In this document: positions 22,622-33,912 of the stretch, piece by piece
Layout: each line of letters begins with the position of its first letter
How positions within the stretch are numbered: position 1 is the stretch's first letter
From: Phytoseiulus persimilis
Taxonomy: Eukaryota; Arthropoda; Arachnida; Mesostigmata; Phytoseiidae
Assembly: GCA_037576195.1 (NCBI GenBank)
Contig: CM075103.1
Span: 27,364,723-27,428,722 of the forward strand
Reading direction: 5' to 3'
DNA length: 64,000 bases
The notes under the pieces: generated by a model
What the model was told of the DNA's origin: nothing
Seen by the model: only the letters and a program-made list of their open reading frames with translations
Databases searched by the model: none
Program-made: the position numbers and the translations under genes

Positions 22622-25600
22622 ATGGAGTCACTACCCACGCTTCCGATTCCCGAGGCTCTAACGATGACGGTTCAGGAACCGGCAGCAGCTTCTCCGATCG
22701 TGCTCTTGATAACTGGGCTGTTCGCCGTTGTTGCAGTTTTTGCGCTGCTGTGTAAAGTTTACGCCGTTGTGACCGAAGGACATTACGTCTGCCGCAAAGA
22801 CCTGACCGGGAAAGTCATCATCATAACCGGATCGAATACGGGTGAGTGCTTGCAATGGGTCCTGTTCGAGGGTAGAGCTGCCTCAAGCTGGGAGATCTCC
22901 CGAATACCAAGAGTGACCTGGTGAACATGACCGAAAATGTTCCTGGAGTTCCCTCAGCCCCAAGCCCAGGAAGTCGATCACCCCACTCCACAGGGAGTAT
23001 CCCCTATGTGAAACATCCTGAGAAGAGCTATTTTAGTTTGCGTTCCAAGCGGCATTCACTACCCGCGATTGAGGAGGATCAGTCTGCCAACATTTTAAAG
23101 AGTTCAACGGTGTTTTGAGTTCTTGTGTACAGTCCCGCCGTGAAGCTATCTGGTAATCCAGTTCAAACCAGTTATCGCTTGTCGGAGTCATTCACCTTTG
23201 TGGGTTGGATTTTTTTTTCTCTCGGGCTCGTGATATGTTCTCCCATCCCCATCACGATCTCCGCTCCCCGAGATCAGGGTGTTTAGAATCCACTGGAGAA
23301 GTATAGAATCGCTTCGCGTGAAAAGAAAAACGACATCCTCCGTAAATCCATGTTTTTCAACGAACCGAGATTCCGGCGAAGGAGATTGACGTCTGAGGTC
23401 GAGGGGGCTTACGCGATTACCATTGGAAACTTTCATGATCTAATAGCGTTCTGACCAGGATTTAGGTCAATTGGACCTGACCGAAAAAGAAAAACAAATA
23501 CAGGAGCAAGGAGCTTTCACGCAGTGAACCTTCAAGGCTTCCGTGGAATCCAGCCAAGGCGACTCAGCTCAATGACACCACCATGTGTCGAATCGACCTG
23601 AGCTGATCGGGTCGTAGCTAGGCATTAATTTCCGAGACTCGGAACTCGGAAATTAATATTTGACTCGGGAACGGATATCCATCATCAACGGACGTTTCCA
23701 ACCACCGAAATCATCCAAGAGATAGTTTCCGACTTGGTCATGGGAAATCCCACTCATACAAGCGAATTAGTGAAAAGCGTCTCAACGGAGCCAACGATCA
23801 AACACACGGTGATCAAATGTCGAAGATTCTCCTATAGATGCTCCGTTTCTCATGCCCAAGTCGGAAACTACTTCTTGGATGATTTCGGTGGGTTGGAAAC
23901 GTCCGTCGATGATGGATCTCCGTTCCCGAGTCAAATATTAATTTCCGAGTTCCGAGTCTCGGAAATTTATGCCTAGTCGTAGCTCAACTCAATCAGGTCA
24001 TTGCTGGGTTTCGTTAATTGACTGAGCAACAGCATCCTGGTTAGAACTTCGAGAACCAAAAGAAAGGGGTAGGTGTGATGGGCGTTCTGTTTTCGCTTCT
24101 GAAACCACTGTGGGATCGTCTGTGGAAGCTTTCCAGGAGAAATTCCATGGCGGCTAGAGTCCATGTTCCGAGGAAATTCCGCTCTAGCCTTTTCTCGGTG
24201 AAGTGTGTTCCGTAGGAAAGTAACTCTTGTGTCCCATGATTCGAGGATCGGTTTTCCGACCGAAGCGCATAAGATCGAGAAAACTCCGCACCCATGCGCG
24301 TCCCCCTGGCTGTCACAAACACACATAAACAAGACATGCTTCGGTGATTGCTGCGCGTGTAGAACCAAGGCACTATATCTACACGCTGAGACGGTTCATC
24401 GGGACGTTTTGTTGAAGTCGATTAGCCCCGACAAACACCGGAAGGGTCGGCGAAGGTATGAGCTGGCACCGGAGAAAAGCGCACTGTACTGTGGCTGCTC
24501 GTGTCGCGCAAACCTTCCTCAGCGTTCTTGACGATTTATGTCGCTAGCTCCTTGGGGTTTTTCAACCCGTGGCCATCTGGTTGCCCACCGTGGTATGAAG
24601 ACCTTCCGCGTTTATGAAATCCCAAAGCTGACCCACACCAAGGCTCGTCAACGTCTAATCTCGAGGCGCAGCAGCCGCTACATTGTTTCGGCGTGGTTTC
24701 CCCCCAGATTTTCTCGGAAATCCATCAAACCGGGTCTGAATCTAACGCTTAAGAAGCTTTCGGAAGCATCATCCTTCGTTTCTGGGACTAGAACCGACGA
24801 GTATTCATCACAGGAAAGTTCGCGATATCGATTTCACCTTTCCAATATAGATTCCATGAAGACCTTCGAAAGATTGGGGATATATTTTTAGCATTCTTCC
24901 TTGAGTGAACAGAAGAGAATGACAGCAGAGGCACAGAAGAAAGACTTGGGCGACAACAACTGACATCGCATACATCGGTTACGTAGCTCGAAGGTCTTGT
25001 TTTTCGTTGAAAATTACTTCTGGACAACCCTGCACCGTAGCATTCCCTAAGTCTGACGCGAAATGACACTTGTTTCTTCTAATAAACAATTACTCTACAA
25101 GTACTCTGAGCGAGAAGTATTCTCGACCGCGATCCCAGTGACACAGAATATCATGGTGTCAACACGTGAACGAACTATTCATGTTTGTCGAGGTAATTCC
25201 ACCCATGAAAAATTGCTATAATTAATCATTCTGCGCGGAATCATTGGAAATTCTGACCGATCTTGATGGACGGCAAACAAGTCGAACCATTTTCTTTTCG
25301 TCTGCTGAAGTTTGGTCTTCCTTGAAAAGGTCGCTCGGAGCCTCTTCGATTGCGACTGTTGCTCATTACGACGCAAATCAGGATCGAGCTGGCCTCAGAA
25401 AATAGCGCAGCGCTAATTTTGTCACGGAAGGGGGTGTTTGTCTCACTCGTCGCAGACGGCAGGAAGAACACGATCCTCGTCTGGAATCGCTGCTCCGACC
25501 TTTCAGTGATCGTTCGCCAGATATTTCAGCAGCTTCATCCGTCATCGAGAAGGAACGTTGTCTGGGCTGTCTTTGTCGACTTTGAGGGCTGTCGCACGAA

Positions 25601-28540
25601 TATTGATTCAGAGCTCGGTGCCAAGCTCTGTTTCTGGACACGCGTCGCACTGCCTCGGACGGCAGAAGCACAAGGGCGCGCGATTGAGGCTAGAGTGGTG
25701 TTTTAATCGCGATTCTGTGATCGACCGACTTCATTCGTAATGAGTTCACGTCCATGCCGGATCCAAATAAACGGAAATAGCTTGATGAGCGGGACGAGGA
25801 TCGATGTTTAAAATGGAAGTGACAATTTTTGTGCCTTCCTGATGGAAAGAACCGTTGCACGAGAACGGCATGTCAGAAAATATCTTCGAAATGTGTGATC
25901 CGGAGCATATGATATCCGCCGAGTTTTTCCTGAGGAGATTTGGCGTTTTCAGGACTGGGGAAAACGACGGCAATGGCATTGGCGAACTGTGGAGCGAAGA
26001 TCATTCTGGCTTGCAGAAACATGAGCAAAGCCGAAGCTGCACGAGACGAGATCATCAAGGAGACCGGGAACAAAGATGTCCATTGCAAGAACTTGGATCT
26101 GGCCTCCTTGAGAAGTGTGCGAGAATTCGCAGCAGACATATGCGCTACCGAGAAGAGACTGGATGTTCTAATCAACAATGCTGGGCTTCTGAGTGAGTAG
26201 AACATTCATTCAGCAGCAAGATAAACTTTCAAAGGTCCTCCTCCGCTACATTATCGATTCGCTTCCGAAGCACATCGGCTATCGGGACTTCGCCCCCCAG
26301 AATTCATGATTCCTTGATAGGCTCGGATCCGAGTGCTTATTTATAGAAGAAAGTTGTTTTCGACGACTCGATTCGTGCGAGCGGCGGAAAATCGACAGAG
26401 ATTGAAATCATTCGAGAAATTGGAAATATAAGTCCCTCATCGTGTGTTGGGGGAGAGGATCCTGTGTGGACAGAACGCTTCGATATGGTTCGAGTTGGGA
26501 TCGATCAAGTATGATCCCCGTATGCAAGATACGTTCGGGGGTATCTCCAGAGGCTACTCGTGATCACGTTCGCGGAAGTATCTCAACCACTGAACTTCGC
26601 TTTTTTCTCGCAGCTCCTGCAAAACACGCGATCACCGAGGACGGTTTTGAGGTTTCTATTCAGTCGAATCATCTCGGCCATTTCCTCTTGACGAACCTGT
26701 TACTGGGTGAGTGACCGGAGTCTAATTTCCTCTCGGCGTGCACTCTAGCTTTCCGAAACATTCCCTTTCTGCCCATATCCCTGGTCCATTACGAGCGGCC
26801 GAACCGGCTCGCAGGGCGGTGAGGTACGAATTCCTCGAGCGCACGATTCCATGATTCTGGCCATAGATCGACGTCAGAATCGGTTGGCGGGCAAACGAGA
26901 AAACAAGAGGGCCCATATTACCGCGTCCCGGACAGCGGCCAGAGCCAAAACGCAGTGCCGCCTCGAGGCTCGACTTGATTCCGTCGGAGATTTCAAAGTG
27001 ATTTTTGACGAGAGCAAAATGTGCTCATCGATTGATGAGGATTTCGTGGCGCCAGACATCCTGCCAAGGAAGCGGCTTGCCGTGCGCCTCGTTCTTTCTC
27101 GTTTTTGACATGAATCTCCATCTGTGGTCGCGCGTGGGAACCAAAAGTCTGCGGCCGTTGATAGGAGTCTGGGAATGGAGCGAACTTCATGACACGACAA
27201 CCATTGGAGTTTGGCAGTGACAAATGCCGTTTTCGAATTCTGTAATAATCGGTGCTTCTCACGTCGCGACTCATTCCGAAATCTCCGACTTCGACCACCA
27301 GCTCCAGATCAACAAGGAGTTTCGTGTGGCCAGCTCGCTTTGAGGTCGGGAAGCGTTACATAACTTTGGGCGGGAGTGGTCTTCCTACGAAATGCCATGC
27401 CAGAAGCCCGGTCTCATCAGTTCCAGTTGGGGCCGTTTTGCAGGAATTCATTAGCGGCGTTTCCCGCTCCCACAGGCTACTCCGAAAAGCGGGCTCGAAA
27501 CCCACCATAACGATTCTGGCCACCCGCGCTCTTTGAGTAACAACCCGACACGGAGGCTTCGATTATATGATCCCCCCTGGATCCAGTTGAAGCCTTGAAT
27601 AATCTTCCAAGACAGAGAACGTGGGGTGCTCGTTTCCAATTTCGTGGGCACCGACTTCGAATACCGAAATGTAGACGAATGAGGGGATCGTTGTTCCCGC
27701 GTTTCACGTCGAGTTTGACCGAATATAAGCGGCTTGGAATGAGCGAGATTGTCCCCATTTAAGATCTTCTGAAGAGAAGTGCTCCGAGTCGAGTAGTGGT
27801 TGTGGGTTCCTGCGGTCAGTGGTTCGGCAACATGAACCCTGAGAAACCTTTGGACTTTTCGCGATACCACTTCCCGCTCCTCAACTACTGTTCTACAAAA
27901 GTACTCAATATGCTCTTCACTGTAGAGCTAAGCTCGAGATTGAAGGTAAGAACCCGAAGTCCTTCCGCTCCTTCATGCGACTCGATAGGACCCACTCAAG
28001 CAGTTTATGAATCTAATGCTCGTTATTTCACCCCCCATTTCTCCCAACCGTGGGGAGTTCTTGAGCTAACGGACCTTTTCCAGGGTACGGGCGTCACCGT
28101 CAACTGTGGGCATCCCGGATTCGTGCAGTCCGACTTCGGGCGTAAACGATGACTCTACCCAAGCGTGGCTGTTCACTCGAGTCTTGAAGCTCTATGGCAA
28201 GGTATGGAAATAAGAATACACGGGCTTCAAGATCTAAAAAGATTCCGTGGTGTCGTGTCGGTACCGGCGTCGGATGTTGGCCATGATCTCACATGAAGTC
28301 TGATCGACTCGAATGTTCGTTCTCCCTACACAACGATGGATTGAAAACGATTTTCAGACTCCCGAGAATGGCGCCATGACGAGCGTTTACCTCGCTACGT
28401 CAGATGACGTCAGTGTATCGGGTCGATACTTCGCGGATTGCGATACTGCAATCGCACCTTACTGGGCGACAAGTAAGCGCAAAGCTAAGAAACTCTGGGA
28501 AGTTTCCGAGCGCATGACCGGGCTGGCCCAGACAGCGTGA
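22622..28540 (+). CDS. retinol-dehydrogenase-like short-chain dehydrogenase (RDH11/12/13 type), with an apparent frameshift
   Basis: Six exons: 22622-22841, 25953-26192, 26614-26706, 27764-27945, 28084-28201 and 28358-28540. In order they carry an N-terminal membrane anchor (residues about 24-44), the cofactor motif TGSNTGLG split across exons 1 and 2, NNAG in exon 2, a catalytic Ser in VVVGSCGQ and YCSTK (catalytic Tyr and Lys) in exon 4, and HPGFV in exon 5. These define an NAD(P)-dependent short-chain dehydrogenase of the microsomal retinol dehydrogenase type, about 344 residues. Exon phases agree throughout, but exon 5 is one base too long: after DFG the zero frame reaches TGA at about 28150, while the shifted frame continues (WLFTRVLKLYGK) to a good donor. 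Either a sequencing error or a recent null allele explains this. All catalytic residues precede the shift. Natural substrate in arthropods is uncertain. Confidence 0.85.
23611..23983. mobile_element. foldback miniature element with 8-base target duplication, inside an intron
   Basis: The element is 23619-23975 (357 bases), with perfect flanking repeats GTCGTAGC at 23611-23618 and 23976-23983. Its two halves are near-complete inverted copies of about 130-140 bases each. The left starts TAGGCATTAATTTCCGAGAC and the right ends with its complement, differing at a few positions. The short centre carries no coding sequence. Ends TAG...CTA and the 8-base duplication point to hAT-type transposition. 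It sits in intron 1 of the dehydrogenase gene and would form a long hairpin in the pre-mRNA. Confidence 0.88.
25500..25706 (+). pseudogene. possible reverse transcriptase palm fragment in intron 1
   Basis: The plus frame contains NVVWAVFVDFEGCRTNIDSE, which resembles the F-[VI]-D-F-x-K-A-F-D palm block of non-LTR reverse transcriptases with the AFD part lost. It is a single weak match; an alternative minus-strand frame (25378-25671) is equally open. It lies in the first intron of the dehydrogenase gene. Confidence 0.2.
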
Positions 28541-28702
28541 AGAATCCAATGAATCTGAATTCCATCCCAACCCTCGAGTTCGGAATTCACAGAGACATGT
28601 GGTGCCTGCTCCGCGACCGGCAAAATTCTTCTTCATCCCTTTGATTTTTGCGTGCTTTTGGGAGTCATATGAGTCAGTGTATATTTATTGTTATGGCGAA
28701 CA

Positions 28703-28708
28703 AATAAA
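28703..28708 (+). terminator. polyadenylation signal AATAAA, dehydrogenase gene
   Basis: A canonical AATAAA lies 163 bases after the stop codon of the dehydrogenase gene in an AT-rich stretch, a plausible 3' end signal. Confidence 0.5.
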
Positions 28709-29959
28709 CCAGAGGTTCAGGTGTCTCAAGCTCATGTTGACATGGGTACTTATTCGTTGAATTCTCTTCGATTCGAGGATTAGTGATGTTCCGGTTATAT
28801 GATCACTCTCGGTCTTCTTGTTCGAGATGAATGTCCGAGATCTTCGCTCCGCTACCTAGTATCAGTAGAGCGTCGAGAATTTACGGGTTTTCGCTGCAAG
28901 GAAATTCTCCACGCATTACCACCATATTAGCCATGAGGTTTTGTTTTAGTTTTTTGGATGAGAACTTGCAAGCTAGGTTTCCGAGGAGCATCTCGGACAG
29001 GCAACACGAATCTCTCGAAGTCCCACCACGACCATCGTGCTGGGATAGGATATCGACGGCTTCACCGCTTGTTCATGTTGCGGCGTCAAACTTCTCTCAC
29101 CGGCATAGCCGGCGCCATTCCAGCTCGCCACTTGACTGATGGCAGGAGCCGCTGAGAGCTGGAATTCACTCCGCCTTGGACACTCAGCGCACGACGTCCC
29201 TCATCAAATTCGTATGTATAGACGCGCAAGGGAGCCGAAAACATTCCCAGAATATTCAACCATCTCGTGACAAGCATTTTCGAACGTGTTGGAGGGAAGC
29301 GGTGATCGCTCTGAGCCCATCCTGATGCAGAATAGATGCTCGATACAGAAGAAAAAAATAAGTCGGGCACTCACTCTAGTTCAAGCAGTTCACGATATTC
29401 CTCGTGACATCTGCCTATATTTGCAACGGGTTCCTGGCGTGGTCTGTGTGACCAGCCCGGGATTCAGAGGAGAAAACATGAATACAAAATCAGCTCTCTG
29501 AAGGCCGAACGCTTATAATGAGAGATAGGTCCAGGACGCATCCTTGTCCGGCGGACAGCTTTCGCACGTTCCACGAGGAAAGCCCGGTTTTGAGAGTTTC
29601 GGCTCGGAGCGTCGCTTCTTGACTGGTTCCAGAGAGAATGACATGTTTCCAAACCGCATCTGAGCCGTTCGGTGGGATAATTCCTGAGGTCTCGTACCAA
29701 CAGCCCCGGGAGTACCGTGAGTCTCATCGCTCAACTTGAACTGACGGATCACGTCAAGGCAAGGACTCTGTTTCTAGATTCTCCTAGCTGATTGATCCAA
29801 CTCCTGTCATATAGAATTCCTACATCGAATGAGCCTGCTCTATCCCACGAAATTCTCCATTGCTCTGGGGAGGTGAAAACTTCGTGCAATGCTTGTTTTC
29901 CGATTTCATAATCATTTCCGTGGAACCGCTCGAGTAGGCACGCCGTTCCTGGGATCGAT
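28709..29959. other. stretch without a confident gene
   Basis: The minus frame 29513-29752 has coding-like composition (NMSFSLEPVKKRRSEPKLSK) and a possible acceptor just upstream (CGTCAG), so it may be a terminal exon; no family is recognised. The frame at 29086-29370 minus is similar but weaker. Confidence 0.3.
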
Positions 29960-30339
29960 TTATTCGGCTCCGGCGGATTTCATGAACTTTTCTGCGTTGT
30001 CTGAAAAAGATCGGATTAGAGTGCGCCGAACCTCGAAACCCACCCGTTAGATCTCGGGCAGAATCTTTCGCTCCACTCCGATCTTCACAGGCTGTGTACT
30101 TCAAGCTGCAACCTTTTGCAACGATAGCTTCCACAGACGAAGAACTTCCATCAGCAATATCGTCGGCCAGCTTCTGGAAGATGACTCGCGCTCGCTGTGA
30201 ATAGTTTAGAGTATCAGGAGGCTTTCTGAACGCTAACCAAAGCGAAATCGGGGCCGGTAAAACCGAAAAGGAGTCGAGTTCGGGCCGAGAAACTGCCTGA
30301 AGGATCAACGAAGACAGCCGCACAGACTCCCAACATCAT
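29960..30339 (-). CDS. unrecognised small protein with two 43-base introns
   Basis: Minus exons 30339-30238, 30194-30044 and 30000-29960 (102, 151 and 41 bases) give 97 residues with matching phases (0 and 1). Both introns are 43 bases with GT and AG ends; the second has a strong TTTTTCAG acceptor. The protein starts with a short hydrophobic core (MMLGVCAAVFV) that could be a signal peptide, followed by a helical region (RARVIFQKLADDIADG), two Cys (KGC and TAC), and ends DNAEKFMKSAGAE. The open frame continues above the first ATG (LRGALAA directly before it), so the real start may be in an upstream exon between 30340 and 30600. No family recognised; it may be secreted. Confidence 0.5.
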
Positions 30340-31552
30340 CGCTGCGAGCGCTCCCCGTAAGTTCGTAAGCTCTCTCCGTCAAACAGGCTAGCATTATTGG
30401 CCGTGGCCTCGCTCTCGGAAGGCTCCAACACAACCATGAAACCGGTCTGTACAGACTTGGTCTCGGTGTGAGCGGATCGACCGTAGTGCCACCTCCTCGG
30501 CTTTCTATCCCCTTGTGGCTCCTTGTCTCGTTATCAACCGTCGGCATCTCCCAGGTTGGAATCGTTCCCGCTGTCCTCGGTCACGGTCTCGGAACTCATT
30601 GACCCGGTAGTCTCCAAGGTGGTCATACCGACCCGACTGTACGCCTCAGCTGTCTTCCTTGGAATTTTTGTGCCCTCGGAATGCTGCGGCTACCCTAGGA
30701 CCCGACAAGGAATTAAAATCGCCTTGAAAGCGATCTCCGCCTGTGTGTCTGTCCGTCATCGCAGGACTCCAGAATCAATGATCGGAACGGCGTGACCTTT
30801 TCCGCATCTTGTAGAGCGGGTCTCTTGAGAGGACACGGACGGACAAACACACGATTGGGCAACCGATTGAGGGATAGGACCCCAGGATTGGACACCCGAT
30901 GATGATCGAAACAAAAAATACATTGCAGGGGAGCTGAGATCTGGATGGATGTTCATGAACCGCAGCCCCGTGGACACGGATTCGAAGTAATATGCCAACT
31001 CCCAAATGTCATTTATCGTTCGATCACGTCATCGATCCTGCGAAAAGTACCTGAAGCAATAATATTTTTGAGATACTCGCGCAAATCTTCATTTTGGATC
31101 AAATCCTGAGACTTGTTTGCGGATTCTGATGCAAAACTGCCGAGAACCTGACGCAGCAGATGAACCTGATGTCAGATTCAACGAAATATTTGACAGAGCT
31201 CCCAATGGAGCGCTGCCAACAGGCTTGCCAGTGCGCAATGCATGTTTCGTCGGGGGCTTTCATCAAAGAGAGAGGCTTGAAGCTTTGAACAGAGAGATCC
31301 TCGAGCCCTGGAGAGTCCTTCTAACTTCGGCGGATCGAAAAACGCTGAATCGTGATTGCTCAGTGCATTTCTCGAATTTGAAAAGAACTCCCGCAAGAAT
31401 CTAATTGGCGCCGCACGGTGATCGCGAGGTACGAGCAGAATCTGGATCTACAACGATCGTTCAATCGATGGACCGAACAAAAGCCCATTGAAGCTCAATG
31501 ATCGTTGCAGGTTTCGTGTTTCGAGTCGTAGTTACCACAACTCTATCGACGC
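30340..31552. other. stretch without a confident gene
   Basis: It may hold the 5' part of the preceding minus gene: a minus ATG near 30600 begins MSSETVTEDSGNDSNLGDAD. A plus frame at 31117-31404 is coding-like but unrecognised. No repeats seen. Confidence 0.3.
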
Positions 31553-33328
31553 ATGACCGTTCTAGAGCCCCCGTGCACACGAAACGTAGTGTCAGAAAAG
31601 TTTCTAGGGAACGGAGCCCGACGCCACGGAGCTATGCTCAGGAGGAGATCCGAACCCAATGTCAGTTCTCCTCCACCAACTCGACTTCCGTTGCCATGCT
31701 CGATCAGACTGGTGTTCATCCCTCTCTGTCTGGTGGGAATCGTAGAATCGCCCGCTGTAGTGTGGAATGGCAAATCTACCATTATTTTCAAAATTTATTC
31801 GGGCCTTCTCTGTGTCCTGACCCTCGTCGGCTGCCTACGTACTTCATACCTGTGTTACCAGCTCGAGGCGGATCCTTTGTTGAGAGTTCTCGACCCGAAG
31901 CCGACGTTTTATTGTCGACTCTTCTACACCGTTGTTGCCTTCAAAGCCCTCGCCTGCCGGCTCGTGTGTTTCATCATCTTCAATTTCAAGCATCAGAGGA
32001 TCGCGGAAGCGCACTCCCAAATTGCCGGTAAGTGATTCCGACTCGATATCATCAAATTAATGCACTATGACTCCTGGTCCTGCTTTCCTCTGTGATCAAC
32101 GAGTCGCGTGTATCCCATATTCTTCTCTCGGGCTCCAACTTAAGCAATTTACCAGGAAGAAGCAGGACGTGAGTATCAGATTCAGGAGTTCGTAAACGAT
32201 GGTTTCGATTTTTCTATCCACTTCCAGGTGATCCCATTCTGAATAAAAGTTTCAGATGGCGAGTCGCCCCTTTCATCTGGTTCCATCTGGTTGTGAGCGT
32301 GGCCATGATTTTCAGCCTCATAATGAACCTACGAATCGCTGCCGCGCAGTTTAGGTTGGTCGAGAGCGACTACGTCTTGGTGTTGATCACCAATGTAATT
32401 TCGACATCCCCAATCGCCTACGGTCACGGTTTCCTGTCTCTAGTTGCTTCCGTGACAGTATGCGATGTCCTCAGAAGAGGACGCAGTTATTTCATCGACG
32501 CCGTGAGGAGTCAGCGAGTCGAGGGGCTTCAGGTCGGTCCCGCGTGATATCTTCGACTGCTTGCTTTCATCTCACGCGAAAAAAAACCTCCGGAGAATTC
32601 GATGAAATAATGAGAGAGGTTCCAGGAAGCCATCGAACTCCACAAGAAGGGACATGAACTCGTTCGCGCATTAAACATGAAGTTCAGATATTTGCTCGGC
32701 GTGAGCCTCAGCACAGCGGTCCCCTTGTTTGCGGCCGTTTGTACCTTCCTCAGCACTTCGCATGGTCATGAAGTCACCGAAATGATGATCTTGATGTACA
32801 TCGCGATTCTGCTGTCTATCACCGCCGTCATCATTTCAGTGACGGTCGCTTCGAGGGTCAACAGCGAGGCAAGACATTTTCATGTAATGGAGACATGATT
32901 CAGTCCAGCGTGGTTCGCGAAGTCACTGTTCTCTGGATTTCCAGCTCGAAATGCACGCGGAAGTTCTGAGAGAATCGGATGTTGACGACGAAAAATTCGA
33001 GAAGGTCTCGAGCAGATTCCTGCGGCAGTTCAACAAACGCCCGGGGTTCACCTTCTTCGGCTCTGGGACAGTGACTCGCGAAACGGGATTAACGGTCAGT
33101 CTCCGTGGATTCTTTGTAACTGTAGACAACGACTCAAGAACTGATTCGACATCTGAAGCCGCGCGACGCGTTGAGCTCCAGCAGTCTGCTGATGCGTCAA
33201 TTCCACTCTTCTCCGAGAGGGAACTATTCGCTACAGAAGGGAATATTCAAATACTCCTTTTGCAGGCTTTCGGTCTCATGACAAATTACTATATCGTTGG
33301 GATTCAGCTGGACAACATGTATAAATGA
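31553..33328 (+). CDS. gustatory-receptor-like protein, five exons
   Basis: Exons 31553-32027, 32228-32532, 32626-32883, 32945-33094 and 33266-33328 add to 1251 bases (416 residues plus stop), with phases 1, 0, 0, 0 consistent at every junction. Seven hydrophobic segments appear: three in exon 1, two in exon 2 and two in exon 3. Exon 4 encodes a polar loop, and the last exon encodes AFGLMTNYYIVGIQLD, the counterpart of the TYhhhhhQF ending (N-Y-Y...Q-L here). Late introns before the last membrane segment are characteristic of arthropod gustatory receptors. It differs strongly from the intronless tandem pair at 3-8.5 kb, so it belongs to another branch of the family. A second in-frame ATG at 31634 could be the start. 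Ligand unknown. Confidence 0.72.
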
Positions 33329-33912
33329 GGTCAATCGTCGAGACCGCGTCGGGGCATCATCGGTTGCGAAGAACATAGCGAAACGCGTTGCTTCGATTAT
33401 TTGGGGAAGGAGAGGAGTCAAGGGAGGTCCTGGGAAATACACTAGTTTGATTGCAAAACCAACAAATCTCATCAGATATTACAGTCGTGACTCGGAGCTT
33501 TTCGGGCGGGGTTATCCCAAATTGGGAAGGCGGACGAGAATCGTGAACTGGTGAGGTCTCGTCCAAGCTCTGCGGAATGACTCTCCCAGAATTACCGCTC
33601 AGGTTTACCTCCCACATTTTCGCGTGATCGTCACTGACGGCTGAGTTTTTTGACAATAATCCAACCGGTCGAGGGTGAGAGTCTCCCTCGGTGTACATAC
33701 TTGGGTATCGCTTTGAAGGTACTCGTGAGCACTCATCCGCTCGCTACGAAAAGAGTGCGGCCATGCTGTGGAGAGGGCTACACATTCGGAACAGCTGAAC
33801 CAGAAGTACTCGGAGCAGTACGGTGAGAATCGCGTTCCCGATGGATTCCATCTAACCCTCCGTGAACTGAAACTAGCTGGTCATCAATCAATTGGAGGGT
33901 CAGGCTGAAAGC
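33329..33912. other. spacer between receptor and DNase II genes
   Basis: No gene seen. The DNase II promoter should lie in its right part, but no TATA box is clear. Confidence 0.4.
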
